Shown: piece by piece, positions 46,239 to 55,868 of the stretch | Layout: each line of letters starts with the position of its first letter | How positions within the stretch are numbered: position 1 is the stretch's first letter | Assembly (NCBI GenBank): GCA_934457115.1 | Contig: CAKSHI010000002.1 | Span: 1-64,000 of the forward strand | DNA length: 64,000 nucleotides | Direction of reading: 5' to 3' | Source: an uncultured Eubacteriales bacterium | GTDB taxonomy: Bacteria > Bacillota > Clostridia > Oscillospirales > Acutalibacteraceae | The notes under the pieces: generated by a model | The model's input: only the letters and a program-made list of their open reading frames with translations | Databases searched by the model: none | What the model was told of the DNA's origin: nothing | Translations under genes and position numbers: made by a program

Positions 46239-46285
46239 AAAGAAGAATGGGTTAACTCTTTATTAAGAGCTAACCCATTCTTCTT
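46239..46285. terminator. Bidirectional terminator
   Basis: A 15-bp perfect stem AAGAAGAATGGGTTA / TAACCCATTCTTCTT with a 16-nt loop that can extend with AAGAGC-type inner pairs. Lies between converging genes. Confidence 0.9.
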
Positions 46286-46297
46286 GTTAGGTACTTA

Positions 46298-47560
46298 TTA
46301 GTTTAAATCATTCATTACCAGACCGGTTATAAGCTTAGGATAAAAGTATGTTGATTTTTGCGGCATTTTTTCTCCTGCCAATGCGATATTTTTTATTTGA
46401 GATATTTTAGTTGGGTTTAGAATAAACGAACAATTTACATCATCATCTTTTAAGGAATCTATAGCTTCGTTTATGCACCTTGTATACGATAGGTTTGTTT
46501 GATTTTTCATATTCTTATTATCGATACCTAAGAAATTTTTTAAAATTAATTCATGAAGTACTGTTACATCAAGATCCCTAGCAGCTGCACTTTTTTGGGG
46601 GAGAAGCTCATCCATAATATCAGTTGATCGCAATACCATTATGCAAGCTTTTGTTGAATCATAGCAAAATGCAAATGCCTTTTTATTCTCTAAATAATAT
46701 GAATACAACTTGGATTCTAAAGTATCAATATTATCCAAATAAACAATATCGAAGTATGTCTTACATTGCTCAATTAAGGTATTAGGATCAAAATTATGAA
46801 GATTTTTTATTATCCTATGTGTGGGAAGGATTGCTAAGCCGTCATTTTCCATGTCCATTAACATCATCATCACATAATTAGACGATTCTAATGAACTGGT
46901 TTTGCTATATTTAAGTGCAGTTTCATATCTATGATGTCCGTCTGCAATATAAAGCTTTCTATCTTTAAAATCATTTGTAATTTTTTCTATAACGTTTTTA
47001 TTATCTATTATCCATAAGCGATGTATTATACCATCGTCACTTTTGGTTTCTATGTCCGGCTTGCCTTGAGATAGTTTATCTATATCAACTTTAGTCCTCT
47101 TTTCGTCGTCTATATACAAGGAATATATTTGACTAAAGTTACATGAGGTTTCTTTTAATAAATTGAACCTGTCGTCTTTAGCCTTCGATAGAGTTTCTTC
47201 ATGAGGTAAAATAACTTGTTTTGAAAATTCCTCTAATTTTACATTACAAATAAAGCCCTTGATTTTTTTAATTTCGTTTTTTAATAAAAATTCTTCTTCA
47301 TAAATATATATAGAGTCATTAAGATCTTTTTTTAATATAGATTTTTTCTTCCATTCCTCAAAAAGATCATGAGCCTTTTTGTAAGGCTCTTTAGTTGATT
47401 GGGGTAATTCCAGGTTAATTAAATTATATGGGCTTTTTTTAATAAGCTTATTGTACTCTTCTTGACTTACAACATCATATGGTGGACATATTACACTTGA
47501 AAGATCTAAAAATTTTTCTTGGTTATATCTAAGTCCCTTAAATGGTTTTATTATAGCCAT
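46298..47560 (-). CDS. DUF1015 family protein (SerK-like fold)
   Basis: 420 residues. IIKPFKGLRYNQEKF, CPPYDVVS and the IADGHHRYETALKY motif are signatures of DUF1015. The family contains the archaeal free-serine kinase SerK and is related to ParB/sulfiredoxin folds. In bacteria it often lies near serine/glycerate genes, but no such neighbour is present here. ATG 47560 is ten bases after TTGGAG; the ATG at 47569 is closer (four bases). Confidence 0.88.
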   Translation of the reverse strand: MAIIKPFKGLRYNQEKFLDLSSVICPPYDVVSQEEYNKLIKKSPYNLINLELPQSTKEPYKKAHDLFEEWKKKSILKKDLNDSIYIYEEEFLLKNEIKKIKGFICNVKLEEFSKQVILPHEETLSKAKDDRFNLLKETSCNFSQIYSLYIDDEKRTKVDIDKLSQGKPDIETKSDDGIIHRLWIIDNKNVIEKITNDFKDRKLYIADGHHRYETALKYSKTSSLESSNYVMMMLMDMENDGLAILPTHRIIKNLHNFDPNTLIEQCKTYFDIVYLDNIDTLESKLYSYYLENKKAFAFCYDSTKACIMVLRSTDIMDELLPQKSAAARDLDVTVLHELILKNFLGIDNKNMKNQTNLSYTRCINEAIDSLKDDDVNCSFILNPTKISQIKNIALAGEKMPQKSTYFYPKLITGLVMNDLN

Positions 47561-47703
47561 TAACATCACACTCCAATTAAATTAATACTATTTTATATTT
47601 TATAAAAATATTAGTCAACATATTATAAACAAATAATATATGAATTTATTTAAAGTATATGAGAAATATAATAATAGGTTTTTACAATGAAAGAAGGAAT
47701 AAT

Positions 47704-48033
47704 GTGCGACATCTAAAAAACAGCATTTTATTTTGTATAATAATGTTCGTAGTTTTTTTAACGGGCTTTTATTGTGATAAATTAGCTTATCAAGTAAACT
47801 TTTCTGAAAAGGCATTTACTATGGCGGAGACAAGTACTTCTCAAGGTGAAAAAGAAACGGAAGATCAAGACGATAATGAAGATATAATATTAAACAACAA
47901 GGAAAGCAAATCTAATAGAAAAACAAAGCAATATTTATGGGTTGGAATCTCTATTATTTCCATCTTACTTTTAATAATATTAGTTGGTATGTTTTTGTCA
48001 AGAAAAGGAAAAATGAAGAATAAAACCCGATAA
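47704..48033 (+). CDS. Small protein with two membrane segments, unknown function
   Basis: 109 residues from GTG 47704, five to six bases after AAGGA; an in-frame ATG at 47659 has no ribosome site. TM1 at about residues 7-24, an acidic, low-complexity loop (STSQGEKETEDQDDNEDI), TM2 at about 80-102 and a basic tail. The topology puts the loop outside the cell. No family recognised. It is immediately upstream of the capsid/tail block but separated by a strong terminator. It could be a holin-like partner or an unrelated membrane protein; nothing in the sequence decides this. Confidence 0.6.
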   Translation: MRHLKNSILFCIIMFVVFLTGFYCDKLAYQVNFSEKAFTMAETSTSQGEKETEDQDDNEDIILNNKESKSNRKTKQYLWVGISIISILLLIILVGMFLSRKGKMKNKTR

Positions 48034-48064
48034 ATCCATATTTTTTATAAAAAAATAAAAAAAA

Positions 48065-48108
48065 TCCTGTTTTTTTGCCCTCGAAAGGGGAAAAAAACGG
48101 GGTTTTTT
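48065..48108 (+). terminator. Terminator before the capsid/tail block
   Basis: CCTGTTTTTTTGCCC folds on GGGGAAAAAAACGGGG, followed by TTTTTT. It isolates the block from the gene upstream, so the block needs its own promoter, which I cannot identify. Confidence 0.75.
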
Positions 48109-48147
48109 GCTGTTATATGGAAACTAATTTAAAAAGGAGGAGAAAAA

Positions 48148-48657
48148 TTGAAGTCAACATCAAAGACTTTTGATCTTACGGAGAAAGAAAAGCTTTTTTG
48201 CTGTAATTATATTAACAATGGAAATGTTAAAGAATCTGCAATTAAGGCGGGTTACAGTTCAGAGCCTGAAAAAGCGGGAATTAAACTTTTGGCAAAGCAG
48301 AGTATAAACGATGAAATAGCAAGACTCTACAGCCTCAAAAAGAAAAACCTGGTTCATAAGGCACATAGCGGATATGAACGTTTGGCTTTTGGAAGTATAT
48401 CTGACGCTGTAAGGCTTTTGTTTTCTGATAATCCAAATTATAAAACCTTGCAAAGCATGGACTTGTTTAATATATCCGAGATAAAAAAGCTTAAGGATGG
48501 AGGCTTAGAAATTAAGTTTTTTGATAGGCTTAGGGCCATGGACAAACTTCAGGAATCCGGCCTTAGTAATGAAAGTGAGGCGCTGCCGTTTTATAGAGCA
48601 CTGGAAGAGGGGGCAAAGGCAATTACTTTAAAAAATAGCCGGGAACAGGAGGAGTAA
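48148..48657 (+). CDS. Terminase small subunit (XtmA-like)
   Basis: 169 residues beginning at TTG seven bases after AAGGAGG. An N-terminal helix-turn-helix type region (LTEKEKLFCCNYINNGNVKE, then AAIKAGYS-like AIKAGYSSEPEKAG) is characteristic of the Terminase_2 family that recognises packaging sites. The C-terminal half is charged and contacts the large subunit. First gene of the PBSX-like block and two bases before the large subunit. Confidence 0.9.
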   Translation: MKSTSKTFDLTEKEKLFCCNYINNGNVKESAIKAGYSSEPEKAGIKLLAKQSINDEIARLYSLKKKNLVHKAHSGYERLAFGSISDAVRLLFSDNPNYKTLQSMDLFNISEIKKLKDGGLEIKFFDRLRAMDKLQESGLSNESEALPFYRALEEGAKAITLKNSREQEE

Positions 48658-48659
48658 AT

Positions 48660-49910
48660 TTGGAATTTGAAACTTTCTCTAAAAAGCAAATAAGTGTTCT
48701 TTCATGGTGGTGTGAAAATAGTGAGTATAAAAATTATGATGCACTTATTTGTGATGGTTCGGTTAGAAGCGGAAAAACCTTGTGTATGTCAATTTCGTTT
48801 GTGGCATGGGCGTTTTATAGATTTGAAGGAAGAAGTTTTGCATTATGTGGCAAATCAATTAAATCATTACGAAGAAATGTTGTGTCACCTATTATTCCAA
48901 TACTTGAGGAACTTGGTTTTTCTTGTAGGGAAAAACTCTCGCAAAATATTTTGGAAATTAATAGGGATGGAAGAAAGAATACTTTCTATTTGTTCGGCGG
49001 TCGAGATGAATCATCGGCAGCATTAATCCAGGGTATGACACTTTCAGGGGTTTTATTTGATGAAGTAGCATTAATGCCGCAATCGTTTGTAAAGCAGGCT
49101 ATGGCAAGGTGTTCCGTTGAAGGATCCAAGTTTTGGTTTAATTGCAACCCTGAATATCCAGGTCATTGGTTCTATAGGGAATGGATTTTAAAGGCTAAAG
49201 AAAAAAATGCAATATATATTCATTTTACGATGAATGATAATCCATCACTTTCAAAGGAGATGATTAGTAGATACGAAAATCTTTATACGGGCACCTTTTA
49301 TGACAGATTCATAAAAGGCAAGTGGGTTGCGGCTGAAGGAGCAGTGTACCCGTTTATGTCTAATAGTAAAATGTTTTGTGATGTACCTGATTATAGTTTT
49401 TCAAGATATGCTGTCTCTTGTGATTACGGTACAGTAAACCCGGCATCTTTTGGACTTTGGGGAAATTATGAAGGTACATGGTATAGGATACGTGAATATT
49501 ACTATAACTCTAGAAAAATAGGTATTCAAAGAACAGATGAAGAACATTATGGGGCTCTTTTGGAGCTTTGTGATGGTGTTGATGTAGAGGTTGTAACTGT
49601 TGACCCGTCAGCGGCAAGTTTTATAACCCTTATAAAGCAAAAGGGTAAATTTAGGGTGATTCCTGCTAAGAACAATGTGGTTGACGGAATAAGAGAGGTT
49701 TCAACAGTACTTAAACAGGGTAAAATTAAAATTTGCAATACATGCATTGACAGTATTAGAGAATTTGGTTTATATCGATGGGAAAACAGTGTGGGGAAGG
49801 ATGTCCCCGTTAAAGAAAATGACCATGCAATGGATGATATAAGATATTTTGTTACGACGATATTATCAACTACAAATGATAGCTTTTTCGTTGTGGCATC
49901 TAGGAGATGA
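48660..49910 (+). CDS. Terminase large subunit (PBSX family, XtmB-like)
   Basis: 416 residues. Walker A is GSVRSGKT (33-40) and Walker B VLFDEVALMP (131-140). A C-terminal RNase-H-like nuclease follows with acidic residues Asp255 (SCDYGTVNP) and Asp315 (VTVDPSAAS) and a final NDHAMDDIRY. Both ATPase and nuclease residues are intact, so DNA packaging should be possible. That matters for deciding whether the block makes DNA-filled particles. TTG start. Confidence 0.93.
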   Translation: MEFETFSKKQISVLSWWCENSEYKNYDALICDGSVRSGKTLCMSISFVAWAFYRFEGRSFALCGKSIKSLRRNVVSPIIPILEELGFSCREKLSQNILEINRDGRKNTFYLFGGRDESSAALIQGMTLSGVLFDEVALMPQSFVKQAMARCSVEGSKFWFNCNPEYPGHWFYREWILKAKEKNAIYIHFTMNDNPSLSKEMISRYENLYTGTFYDRFIKGKWVAAEGAVYPFMSNSKMFCDVPDYSFSRYAVSCDYGTVNPASFGLWGNYEGTWYRIREYYYNSRKIGIQRTDEEHYGALLELCDGVDVEVVTVDPSAASFITLIKQKGKFRVIPAKNNVVDGIREVSTVLKQGKIKICNTCIDSIREFGLYRWENSVGKDVPVKENDHAMDDIRYFVTTILSTTNDSFFVVASRR

Positions 49911-49920
49911 GAGGTAGTTT

Positions 49921-51078
49921 ATGAATTTATTTAAAAAAGAAAGGAAAAGCTCAAATATTGTGCAGACAGCACCGTCATCTTTGACACCAAAACAACCGTT
50001 TTCAGCGCTTGAGCGCTATGTGCCCCTTTCCGGGGCCGAGTTTAGGCTTTATGAGTCGCTAAGGGAAGCTGTACCTATAATTGATGCAGCAATTTGTAAA
50101 ACTGTAAGGCTTATAGGATGTTTTGATGTTGTGTGCGAGGATAAGAAGGCAGAAAGAGAACTAAAGGAATTTTTAGCTTGTGTACAAGTAGGGGCAAGCA
50201 GTAAGGGAATCCAAAGCTTTATATGTTCTTATTTAGACCAACTTTTAACTTTTGGTACTGCTATAGGTGAGATTATACCAAATGAGTGTTTGGATCAAGA
50301 TATAGCACTTTATAATGCAAATATTAAGGACGTAGAACTTAAAATCGGTTCAAATCCTTTAGATTTAGACATCTATACAAAAAATGCAGGCGGAGAATTG
50401 ACGCCTATAAACAATAAGGATTTAGTGTTAATTTCAACGCTTAATCCTACCCCTGGGGCAATTTACGGCACATCTATTTTAAAGGGGCTCCCATTTGTAA
50501 GCAGGATACTTTTAAATATATACAATAGCATAGGGATCAATTGGGAAAGAGTTGGCAATGTAAGGTTTGCAGTTACTTATAATCCTGGTAATGACCCATC
50601 TGAAAAGGCCTATGCAAGGGAAAGAGCAATGCAAATAGCCTCCGAGTGGGGAAAAACTATGAGAAACGGCGGTGGAGTTAATGATTTTGTTGCTGTTGGT
50701 GATGTAAGTATAAAGGTTATCGGGGCTGACAATCAAATACTTGACAGCCTAGTACCGGTAAAACAAATGCTTGAACAGATAGTTGCAAAACTTTCTATCC
50801 CGCCTTGTTTCTTAGGACTTTCTTGGTCAACATCTGAAAGAATGTCGACCCAGCAGGCTGATCTTTTAACCAGTGAACTTGAGGCATATAGAAAGCTTTT
50901 GGAACCGGTTATAAGAAAAATTTGCGATACATGGTTTATATCAAGAGGGATAATTACAAGCTATGACATTAATTGGAACGATATAAATCTTCAAGATAGA
51001 TTGCAAATAGCAAATGCAAGACTTTTGGAAGCAAAAGCTATTGAAATTGAAAAAAGAATAGGTACTTACTCTGAATAA
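49921..51078 (+). CDS. Portal protein
   Basis: 385 residues, soluble, placed directly after the large terminase as in PBSX. Long alpha-helical C-terminal part. Features such as ISTLNPTPGAIYGTSILKGLP and the LSIPPCFLGLSWSTSERMST stretch are typical of the SPP1/HK97-like portal family. The portal would form the dodecameric DNA entry and tail-docking ring at one capsid vertex. A 105-base gap follows, the largest within the block. Confidence 0.85.
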   Translation: MNLFKKERKSSNIVQTAPSSLTPKQPFSALERYVPLSGAEFRLYESLREAVPIIDAAICKTVRLIGCFDVVCEDKKAERELKEFLACVQVGASSKGIQSFICSYLDQLLTFGTAIGEIIPNECLDQDIALYNANIKDVELKIGSNPLDLDIYTKNAGGELTPINNKDLVLISTLNPTPGAIYGTSILKGLPFVSRILLNIYNSIGINWERVGNVRFAVTYNPGNDPSEKAYARERAMQIASEWGKTMRNGGGVNDFVAVGDVSIKVIGADNQILDSLVPVKQMLEQIVAKLSIPPCFLGLSWSTSERMSTQQADLLTSELEAYRKLLEPVIRKICDTWFISRGIITSYDINWNDINLQDRLQIANARLLEAKAIEIEKRIGTYSE

Positions 51079-51183
51079 ATATTGCACTTAAAGCACTAGT
51101 TGGGATTGTATAAGTACCTCGATATAGTGTACTTAAGATTGCTTTATTTATATATATAATTTTTAAACAGTGAGGTGATACAA
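51079..51183 (+). other. 105-base non-coding gap inside the block
   Basis: The only sizeable gap in an otherwise tightly packed run. It holds AAGTAC / GTACTT (6-bp stem) and flanking AGCA / TGCT pairs, followed by an A/T-rich stretch. It may be a weak terminator or an internal promoter region; not decisive. Confidence 0.3.
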
Positions 51184-52176
51184 ATGAAAAGTGGTTACAT
51201 ACTAAAGAGCTTGGAAACTGAAAAAAATACCAAGGAAGAAATGGAGCTTGTTAACAAATACACAAGAAGAAAATTTGAAGAATCTGATGTTTATATTTTT
51301 TCAGTTGTCCTTTGCGACAATGAGATTGACAGGGATTATGAAATGTTTACCAAGGAGTCCTTGGACTCTTTAGTCGGATTATTTGTGGGAAAAACAGGAA
51401 TAATGAACCATGATATGAAGGCTGAAAACCAAACTGCAAGAATTATCTCTTGTAAGGTTGAAAAGGTGAATGGAAAATTCAATTCTCTTGGCGACCCGTA
51501 TTTCAGGCTGACAGCAAGGGCTTATATGCCTAGAACAGAAAAAAACAAAGACTTTATCACAGAAATAGAGTCGGGAATAAAAAAAGAGGTAAGCGTTAGC
51601 TGTTCAGTTGAGGAAAAATCTTGTTCTATATGTTCAAAGAACTTACAGAACACAAGGTGCAGTCACAAAAAGGGAAGTATTTACAAGGTCAATGGAGAGG
51701 AAAAAACTTGCTATTATGTGCTTAATAAGCCGCATGATGCTTACGAGTGGTCATTTGTTGCAGTCCCGGCTCAAAAAGAGGCAGGAGTTATTAAAGCTTT
51801 TAACAATAGAGAAAGGAGGGATTTCAAAATGGCAGATATCCTAAAGTGCTTAGACAGTAAAGAAGACATTACTTTAAATGTCGATGAATTAAGGACCTTA
51901 AATTCTTTGATTAAGTCATTAAAAGAAGAAGCAAAGGATGGCAAGGCATATAAGGAAGATTTAAAAAGAGAAGTTATAAGACTTTGTGCTGCATCCAAAA
52001 CAGGTATTTGTATAGACACTATGAAGAGTGTTGCAGAAAAAATGAGCATTAGCGAACTTAAAAGTTTCAAGGAAACCTTTGAGAAAAAATCACATGAATT
52101 TTTAGGTTATAAACCACAGTTATGCCCTCAAGGCAAAGAAAAAAATAAAATAAACAACAGCGAATTTAAAATTTAA
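51184..52176 (+). CDS. Prohead protease fused to scaffold region (XkdF-like)
   Basis: 330 residues from ATG 51184 after GAGGTGAT. The N-terminal protease domain (about 1-200) has a likely catalytic His in GIMNHDMKAE and Ser in KKEVSVSCSVEE. A Cys-rich insert (CSICSKNLQNTRCSH) could bind a metal and is unusual. The C-terminal third is charged and helical, fitting an internal scaffold. It would guide and trim capsid assembly. Confidence 0.8.
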   Translation: MKSGYILKSLETEKNTKEEMELVNKYTRRKFEESDVYIFSVVLCDNEIDRDYEMFTKESLDSLVGLFVGKTGIMNHDMKAENQTARIISCKVEKVNGKFNSLGDPYFRLTARAYMPRTEKNKDFITEIESGIKKEVSVSCSVEEKSCSICSKNLQNTRCSHKKGSIYKVNGEEKTCYYVLNKPHDAYEWSFVAVPAQKEAGVIKAFNNRERRDFKMADILKCLDSKEDITLNVDELRTLNSLIKSLKEEAKDGKAYKEDLKREVIRLCAASKTGICIDTMKSVAEKMSISELKSFKETFEKKSHEFLGYKPQLCPQGKEKNKINNSEFKI

Positions 52177-52191
52177 AAGGAGATAGAAATT

Positions 52192-52536
52192 ATGAGCGTT
52201 TCATTAAATGGATATGAAGATAAAGTAGTGACTTTGATTGCAGCATCAGGAGTTAAACAAGGTGACTTGGTAAAAATCAGTGCAAATAAGACTGTCGCAA
52301 AATGTGCTGCAGGCGATACCTTTTGCGGGGTTGTTTTATCAGTAAAAGACGGTTATGCCGCAGTTAAAATTGGTGGTTATGTAACACTACCATATAGCGG
52401 GACATTTGCAACTCTTGGATATCAAACATTAGCTTCTGACGGCTCAAACAACGTAAAAACCGTAACTACAGGTGGAAGATCTATTTTAGTTGTAGATATA
52501 GATTCTACAGGCTCTAAAACAGGAATTATTTTATAA
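52192..52536 (+). CDS. Capsid decoration-like protein
   Basis: 114 residues, Gly/Ala/Val/Thr-rich, predicted almost all beta. Size, composition and position between protease and major capsid fit a DUF2190- or gpD-like head decoration protein. A sequence such as GDLVKISANKTVAKCAAGD resembles that family by eye. Confidence 0.65.
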   Translation: MSVSLNGYEDKVVTLIAASGVKQGDLVKISANKTVAKCAAGDTFCGVVLSVKDGYAAVKIGGYVTLPYSGTFATLGYQTLASDGSNNVKTVTTGGRSILVVDIDSTGSKTGIIL

Positions 52537-52560
52537 ATTAAAAATTAGGAGGAATAAACT

Positions 52561-53562
52561 ATGTCATTTTATGATTCAATAAAACTAGAAAAAGGTATGT
52601 ACAAAACAGGTAATAAGAGCTTTACTCAAAATCTAGAGGCACTTGACCCATCGGAAAACTATGAAAACACAGAATTCGCCGGATTGGATGCGTTTGAACG
52701 TCAGTTAAAACGTTTTGATATTAAAGTTGGCGGAAGAAATTCTGATGTTATTGATAAATTCTTCCAAACATCAGATTCTGCAGTTTTGTTCCCTGAGTAT
52801 ATCGTAAGAGCAGTAAAACAAGGTATCGAGGAAAATAATGTATTACCGTCTATTGTTGCTACAGTAACCAATATTGAAGGATTGGATTATAGAGGAATAG
52901 TATCTGAGGACGAAACGGATCTTCCTAATGTTGCAGAGGGGGCAGCAATACCGGCAACAAAAATCCGTACACAAGAAAATCTAATTAAGCTTAACAAAAG
53001 AGGAAGAATGCTACAAGCATCTTATGAGGCTTTAAGATTCCAGCATCTTGATTTATTTACAGTAAGCTTAAAGAGAATTGGTGCGTATATAGCAAAGGCT
53101 CAACTTGAGGATGCTGTTAATGTATTGTTAAACGGTGATGGTAACAATAATGCAGCTGCAGAAATAAGTTCGGCTACTGCAGATACACTTACATATGCAG
53201 ATATAGTAAAACTTTGGGCAGGTCTTGCTCCTTATGAGCTAAATACAATGCTTGCTCCAACCGCTACAATGCAAAAAATTCTAAATCTTAGTGAGATGAA
53301 AGACGCTCAAGCGGGCCTTAACTTCCAAGGAACGGGTAAATTAGTTACTCCTGTAGGGGCTACATTAATTCATGTACCATCAATTAGTGCTGATACAATA
53401 ATTGGTATAGATAAAAATTGTGCACTTGAAATGGTACAAGCAGGTGATGTTGTAATCGACTACGATAGATTAATCGACAGACAGCTTGAAAGAGCATCTG
53501 TAAGCACAACTATAGGATTTGCTAAAATCTTCAAAGATGCAACAAAGAAATTAACTTATTAA
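52561..53562 (+). CDS. Major capsid protein (HK97 fold, XkdG-like)
   Basis: 333 residues with no membrane segment. It has an extended N-terminal arm, the EGAAIPATKIRTQENLIKL stretch (a common HK97 E-loop neighbour) and C-terminal DYDRLIDRQLERASVST. Strong AGGAGGAATAA ribosome site, as expected for a highly produced structural protein. A capsid gene separates this block from headless tailocins. Confidence 0.85.
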   Translation: MSFYDSIKLEKGMYKTGNKSFTQNLEALDPSENYENTEFAGLDAFERQLKRFDIKVGGRNSDVIDKFFQTSDSAVLFPEYIVRAVKQGIEENNVLPSIVATVTNIEGLDYRGIVSEDETDLPNVAEGAAIPATKIRTQENLIKLNKRGRMLQASYEALRFQHLDLFTVSLKRIGAYIAKAQLEDAVNVLLNGDGNNNAAAEISSATADTLTYADIVKLWAGLAPYELNTMLAPTATMQKILNLSEMKDAQAGLNFQGTGKLVTPVGATLIHVPSISADTIIGIDKNCALEMVQAGDVVIDYDRLIDRQLERASVSTTIGFAKIFKDATKKLTY

Positions 53563-53580
53563 TTTTAAGAGGTGAGCTGC

Positions 53581-53952
53581 TTGGATATAAAAGAAATTCT
53601 ATTAAGATTTTCATTAATAGCGTCATTAAGTGAAGAAGAAGCAGCACCATGGGTATCTATTTGTAGCGAGGCAGCAGAAGAAATAAGACGTCTGATGAAA
53701 GATGCCACTAAAGAAGAAGAAAACGGCGCGCGGCTCAATGCCGCTGCCGCTGCCTTAGCTCTTTATAGATATACGGTGTATAGAGCCTCTGCGGAAGAAA
53801 TGAGCAGTTTTTCTGCCGGAGATATAAAGATTAACAGTGACAAAAAGATCATGGTAGAAATGGCTCTTAAGATTTGGCTGGATGCTAAAAGGTCTATATC
53901 AGATTTAATAAATGATGATGAATTCTTGGTAGGACAGGTGAACATGATATGA
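53581..53952 (+). CDS. Head-tail connector-like protein
   Basis: 123 residues from TTG 53581, eight bases after AAGAGG. Predominantly helical, acidic, with no recognised motif; the position after the capsid and before the next connector fits a head-completion adaptor (XkdH/gp15 role). The stop overlaps the next start by four bases. Function is inferred from order. Confidence 0.6.
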   Translation: MDIKEILLRFSLIASLSEEEAAPWVSICSEAAEEIRRLMKDATKEEENGARLNAAAAALALYRYTVYRASAEEMSSFSAGDIKINSDKKIMVEMALKIWLDAKRSISDLINDDEFLVGQVNMI

Positions 53953-54293
53953 GAAGATATATGGTTAAAAAATCTATTGATAAGTATGGCAGTACTATGG
54001 AAATACTTGACAGTGAGAACAATGTTACAACCAAAACTAAAGCCTTTATTCAACCAAGCCGATACGTAAATAAAAATACATTTGGGTACCAATATTTAAA
54101 GATGGGTAAGGCCGATATAGATACTTTTCTATACATAGGGCCGGCAGATGTTAGGATTGATACAATGCCATTTGACACTGTTTTGAGATGTAATGATGAT
54201 CTTTACATAATAAAAAGAGCTCAAAAGGTATGCTTTGAAGATGAGATAATATACGTTTGGGGACTTTTACAAAAATATGTTCCCGAAAATTAA
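53949..54293 (+). CDS. Head-closure-like protein (XkdH/gp16 position)
   Basis: 114 residues, predicted beta-barrel, which suits the gp16/XkdH head-closure proteins that follow the adaptor. Contains Tyr/Gly rich GKADIDTFLYIGPADVRI. No diagnostic motif. Coupled to the preceding gene. Confidence 0.6.
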   Translation: MRRYMVKKSIDKYGSTMEILDSENNVTTKTKAFIQPSRYVNKNTFGYQYLKMGKADIDTFLYIGPADVRIDTMPFDTVLRCNDDLYIIKRAQKVCFEDEIIYVWGLLQKYVPEN

Positions 54294-54314
54294 AAAGCAC
54301 GAAGGGTGGTCAAC

Positions 54315-54800
54315 ATGGGAATATTTGATGAAATTGTAGAGAGTATAAAAAGCAAATTATCAGCAGATACATCGCTTGAGGGCATTAATTTTATAAATTC
54401 ATATAGATCCTCGCCTCACCCAAATCCAATAAGGAACCCTTATGTAGCAATAGGTATTTCGTCGGTTGATTCTTCTTATGGAGCATTTGGAAATTTCTTA
54501 GGTAAAGAAAATGGCAACGAACTTTATGGGAAAAATTGTATAGTAACAATTAATCTTAGAATTTATTCTCCCAAGACCACAGATAGAGAAAAATGTTCTG
54601 AAATTTTTTCTAAAATGTTCGATTGTTTATTTTTAGATAATAACTTCAATAGAATCAATAAAGTTAGTTGTAAGGAAGTTGCATTTGATAAAAATTCTGA
54701 TGCATATTACTTAGACTGCTTTTTGAAGATGAATGTGTTTATAGGAAATGAACCGGAAGAAATGGTAATAAGTGATATTGAGGTAAAGGGGGAAATTTAA
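54315..54800 (+). CDS. Tail terminator/completion-like protein
   Basis: 161 residues from ATG 54315 after GAAGGGTGG. Mixed alpha/beta, about the size of tail terminators (XkdI/XkdJ-like) that cap the tube at the head-proximal end. Position before the sheath gene supports this; the stop overlaps the sheath ATG by one base. Assignment by order. Confidence 0.6.
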   Translation: MGIFDEIVESIKSKLSADTSLEGINFINSYRSSPHPNPIRNPYVAIGISSVDSSYGAFGNFLGKENGNELYGKNCIVTINLRIYSPKTTDREKCSEIFSKMFDCLFLDNNFNRINKVSCKEVAFDKNSDAYYLDCFLKMNVFIGNEPEEMVISDIEVKGEI

Positions 54801-55855
54801 TGTCAATAACTGCTAGGCAGAGACCAGGAGTGTATTCGGATTATGATACATCGGGAATTATATGGTCGAGTGGAAGAGGAAAAGCTGTTGGAATAGTAGG
54901 ACTCAGCAGCGTAAAAGCAAATGTGGCCCATACTATTACAAGGACGAGTGATGCCAGGACAATATTTGGAACTGATGATGATATGTATGAACTTTGTAGG
55001 ATAGCTCTTTTAAACGGGGCACTAAAAGTAGTTGCGGTTTCTGCAGGAATAGGTGAAGAAGCTGATTATCAAGCTGCATTTAATGTCTTGGAGAGTCAAA
55101 GTGATGTATACACTGTTATTTGTGACAGTACAAGCAGTGGTGTACATGCACTTTTAAAGGCAAGTGTATTGAGTGCATCACAAAATCAAAAAGAAAGATT
55201 GGGTATAGCGGCCTATGGATCATATGAGAATATAAACAGTGTAACAAATTGGGCATCAAGTATTAACTGCGAAAGAATGATATTGACAGCTCAAAATCCA
55301 TTAGATGAGAATTTAAACGAGTTATCAGGATGTTTGGTTACTGCAGCAATAGCAGGAATGATTTCAGCAAACAGTGATCCAACCTACTCGTTTAATGCAA
55401 ATACTCTAAGCGGTATATTGAGTATATCTAAAAATTTAGATGAGGATACTGTAGACGCATATATAACAAACGGTATAACTCCATTGGAAACTATTTTAAA
55501 TGAATCGGAGATTATAAGACTTGTAACGTCCAAAACTAAAACTAATAATGCATCTGATACTACATTTAAAGATATAAATACAATTTTAATAGTAGATGAG
55601 GTTATACCCGGACTTAGAAATATGCTTAAAAGTAATATTTTAGGTTCTAAAAATAATTTGACAACAAGAAGTGCCTTGGAAACACAAACCATTGTAAAGC
55701 TTCAAGAATATGTTGAAGCTCAAATAATAGAGTCATATAAGGCACCTAAGGTATCAGTATCAGCGACTGATGAAACTGTATGTATTATTGAAGTATCATT
55801 TAGTGTATCAAAAGGATTAAATCAAATTGTAATTTCCGCCAACATTAAGGTTTAG
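54800..55855 (+). CDS. Contractile tail sheath protein (XkdK-like)
   Basis: 351 residues. The N-terminal RPGVYSDYDTS motif and the C-terminal beta-strand domain (ETVCIIEVSFSVSKGLNQIVISANIKV region) are the hallmarks of phage sheath proteins. A sheath means the tail is contractile (myovirus, PBSX or tailocin type). At 351 residues it is among the smaller members (PBSX XkdK is larger), which matches the overall compactness of the block. Confidence 0.92.
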   Translation: MSITARQRPGVYSDYDTSGIIWSSGRGKAVGIVGLSSVKANVAHTITRTSDARTIFGTDDDMYELCRIALLNGALKVVAVSAGIGEEADYQAAFNVLESQSDVYTVICDSTSSGVHALLKASVLSASQNQKERLGIAAYGSYENINSVTNWASSINCERMILTAQNPLDENLNELSGCLVTAAIAGMISANSDPTYSFNANTLSGILSISKNLDEDTVDAYITNGITPLETILNESEIIRLVTSKTKTNNASDTTFKDINTILIVDEVIPGLRNMLKSNILGSKNNLTTRSALETQTIVKLQEYVEAQIIESYKAPKVSVSATDETVCIIEVSFSVSKGLNQIVISANIKV

Positions 55856-55868
55856 AGGTGAATGAATT

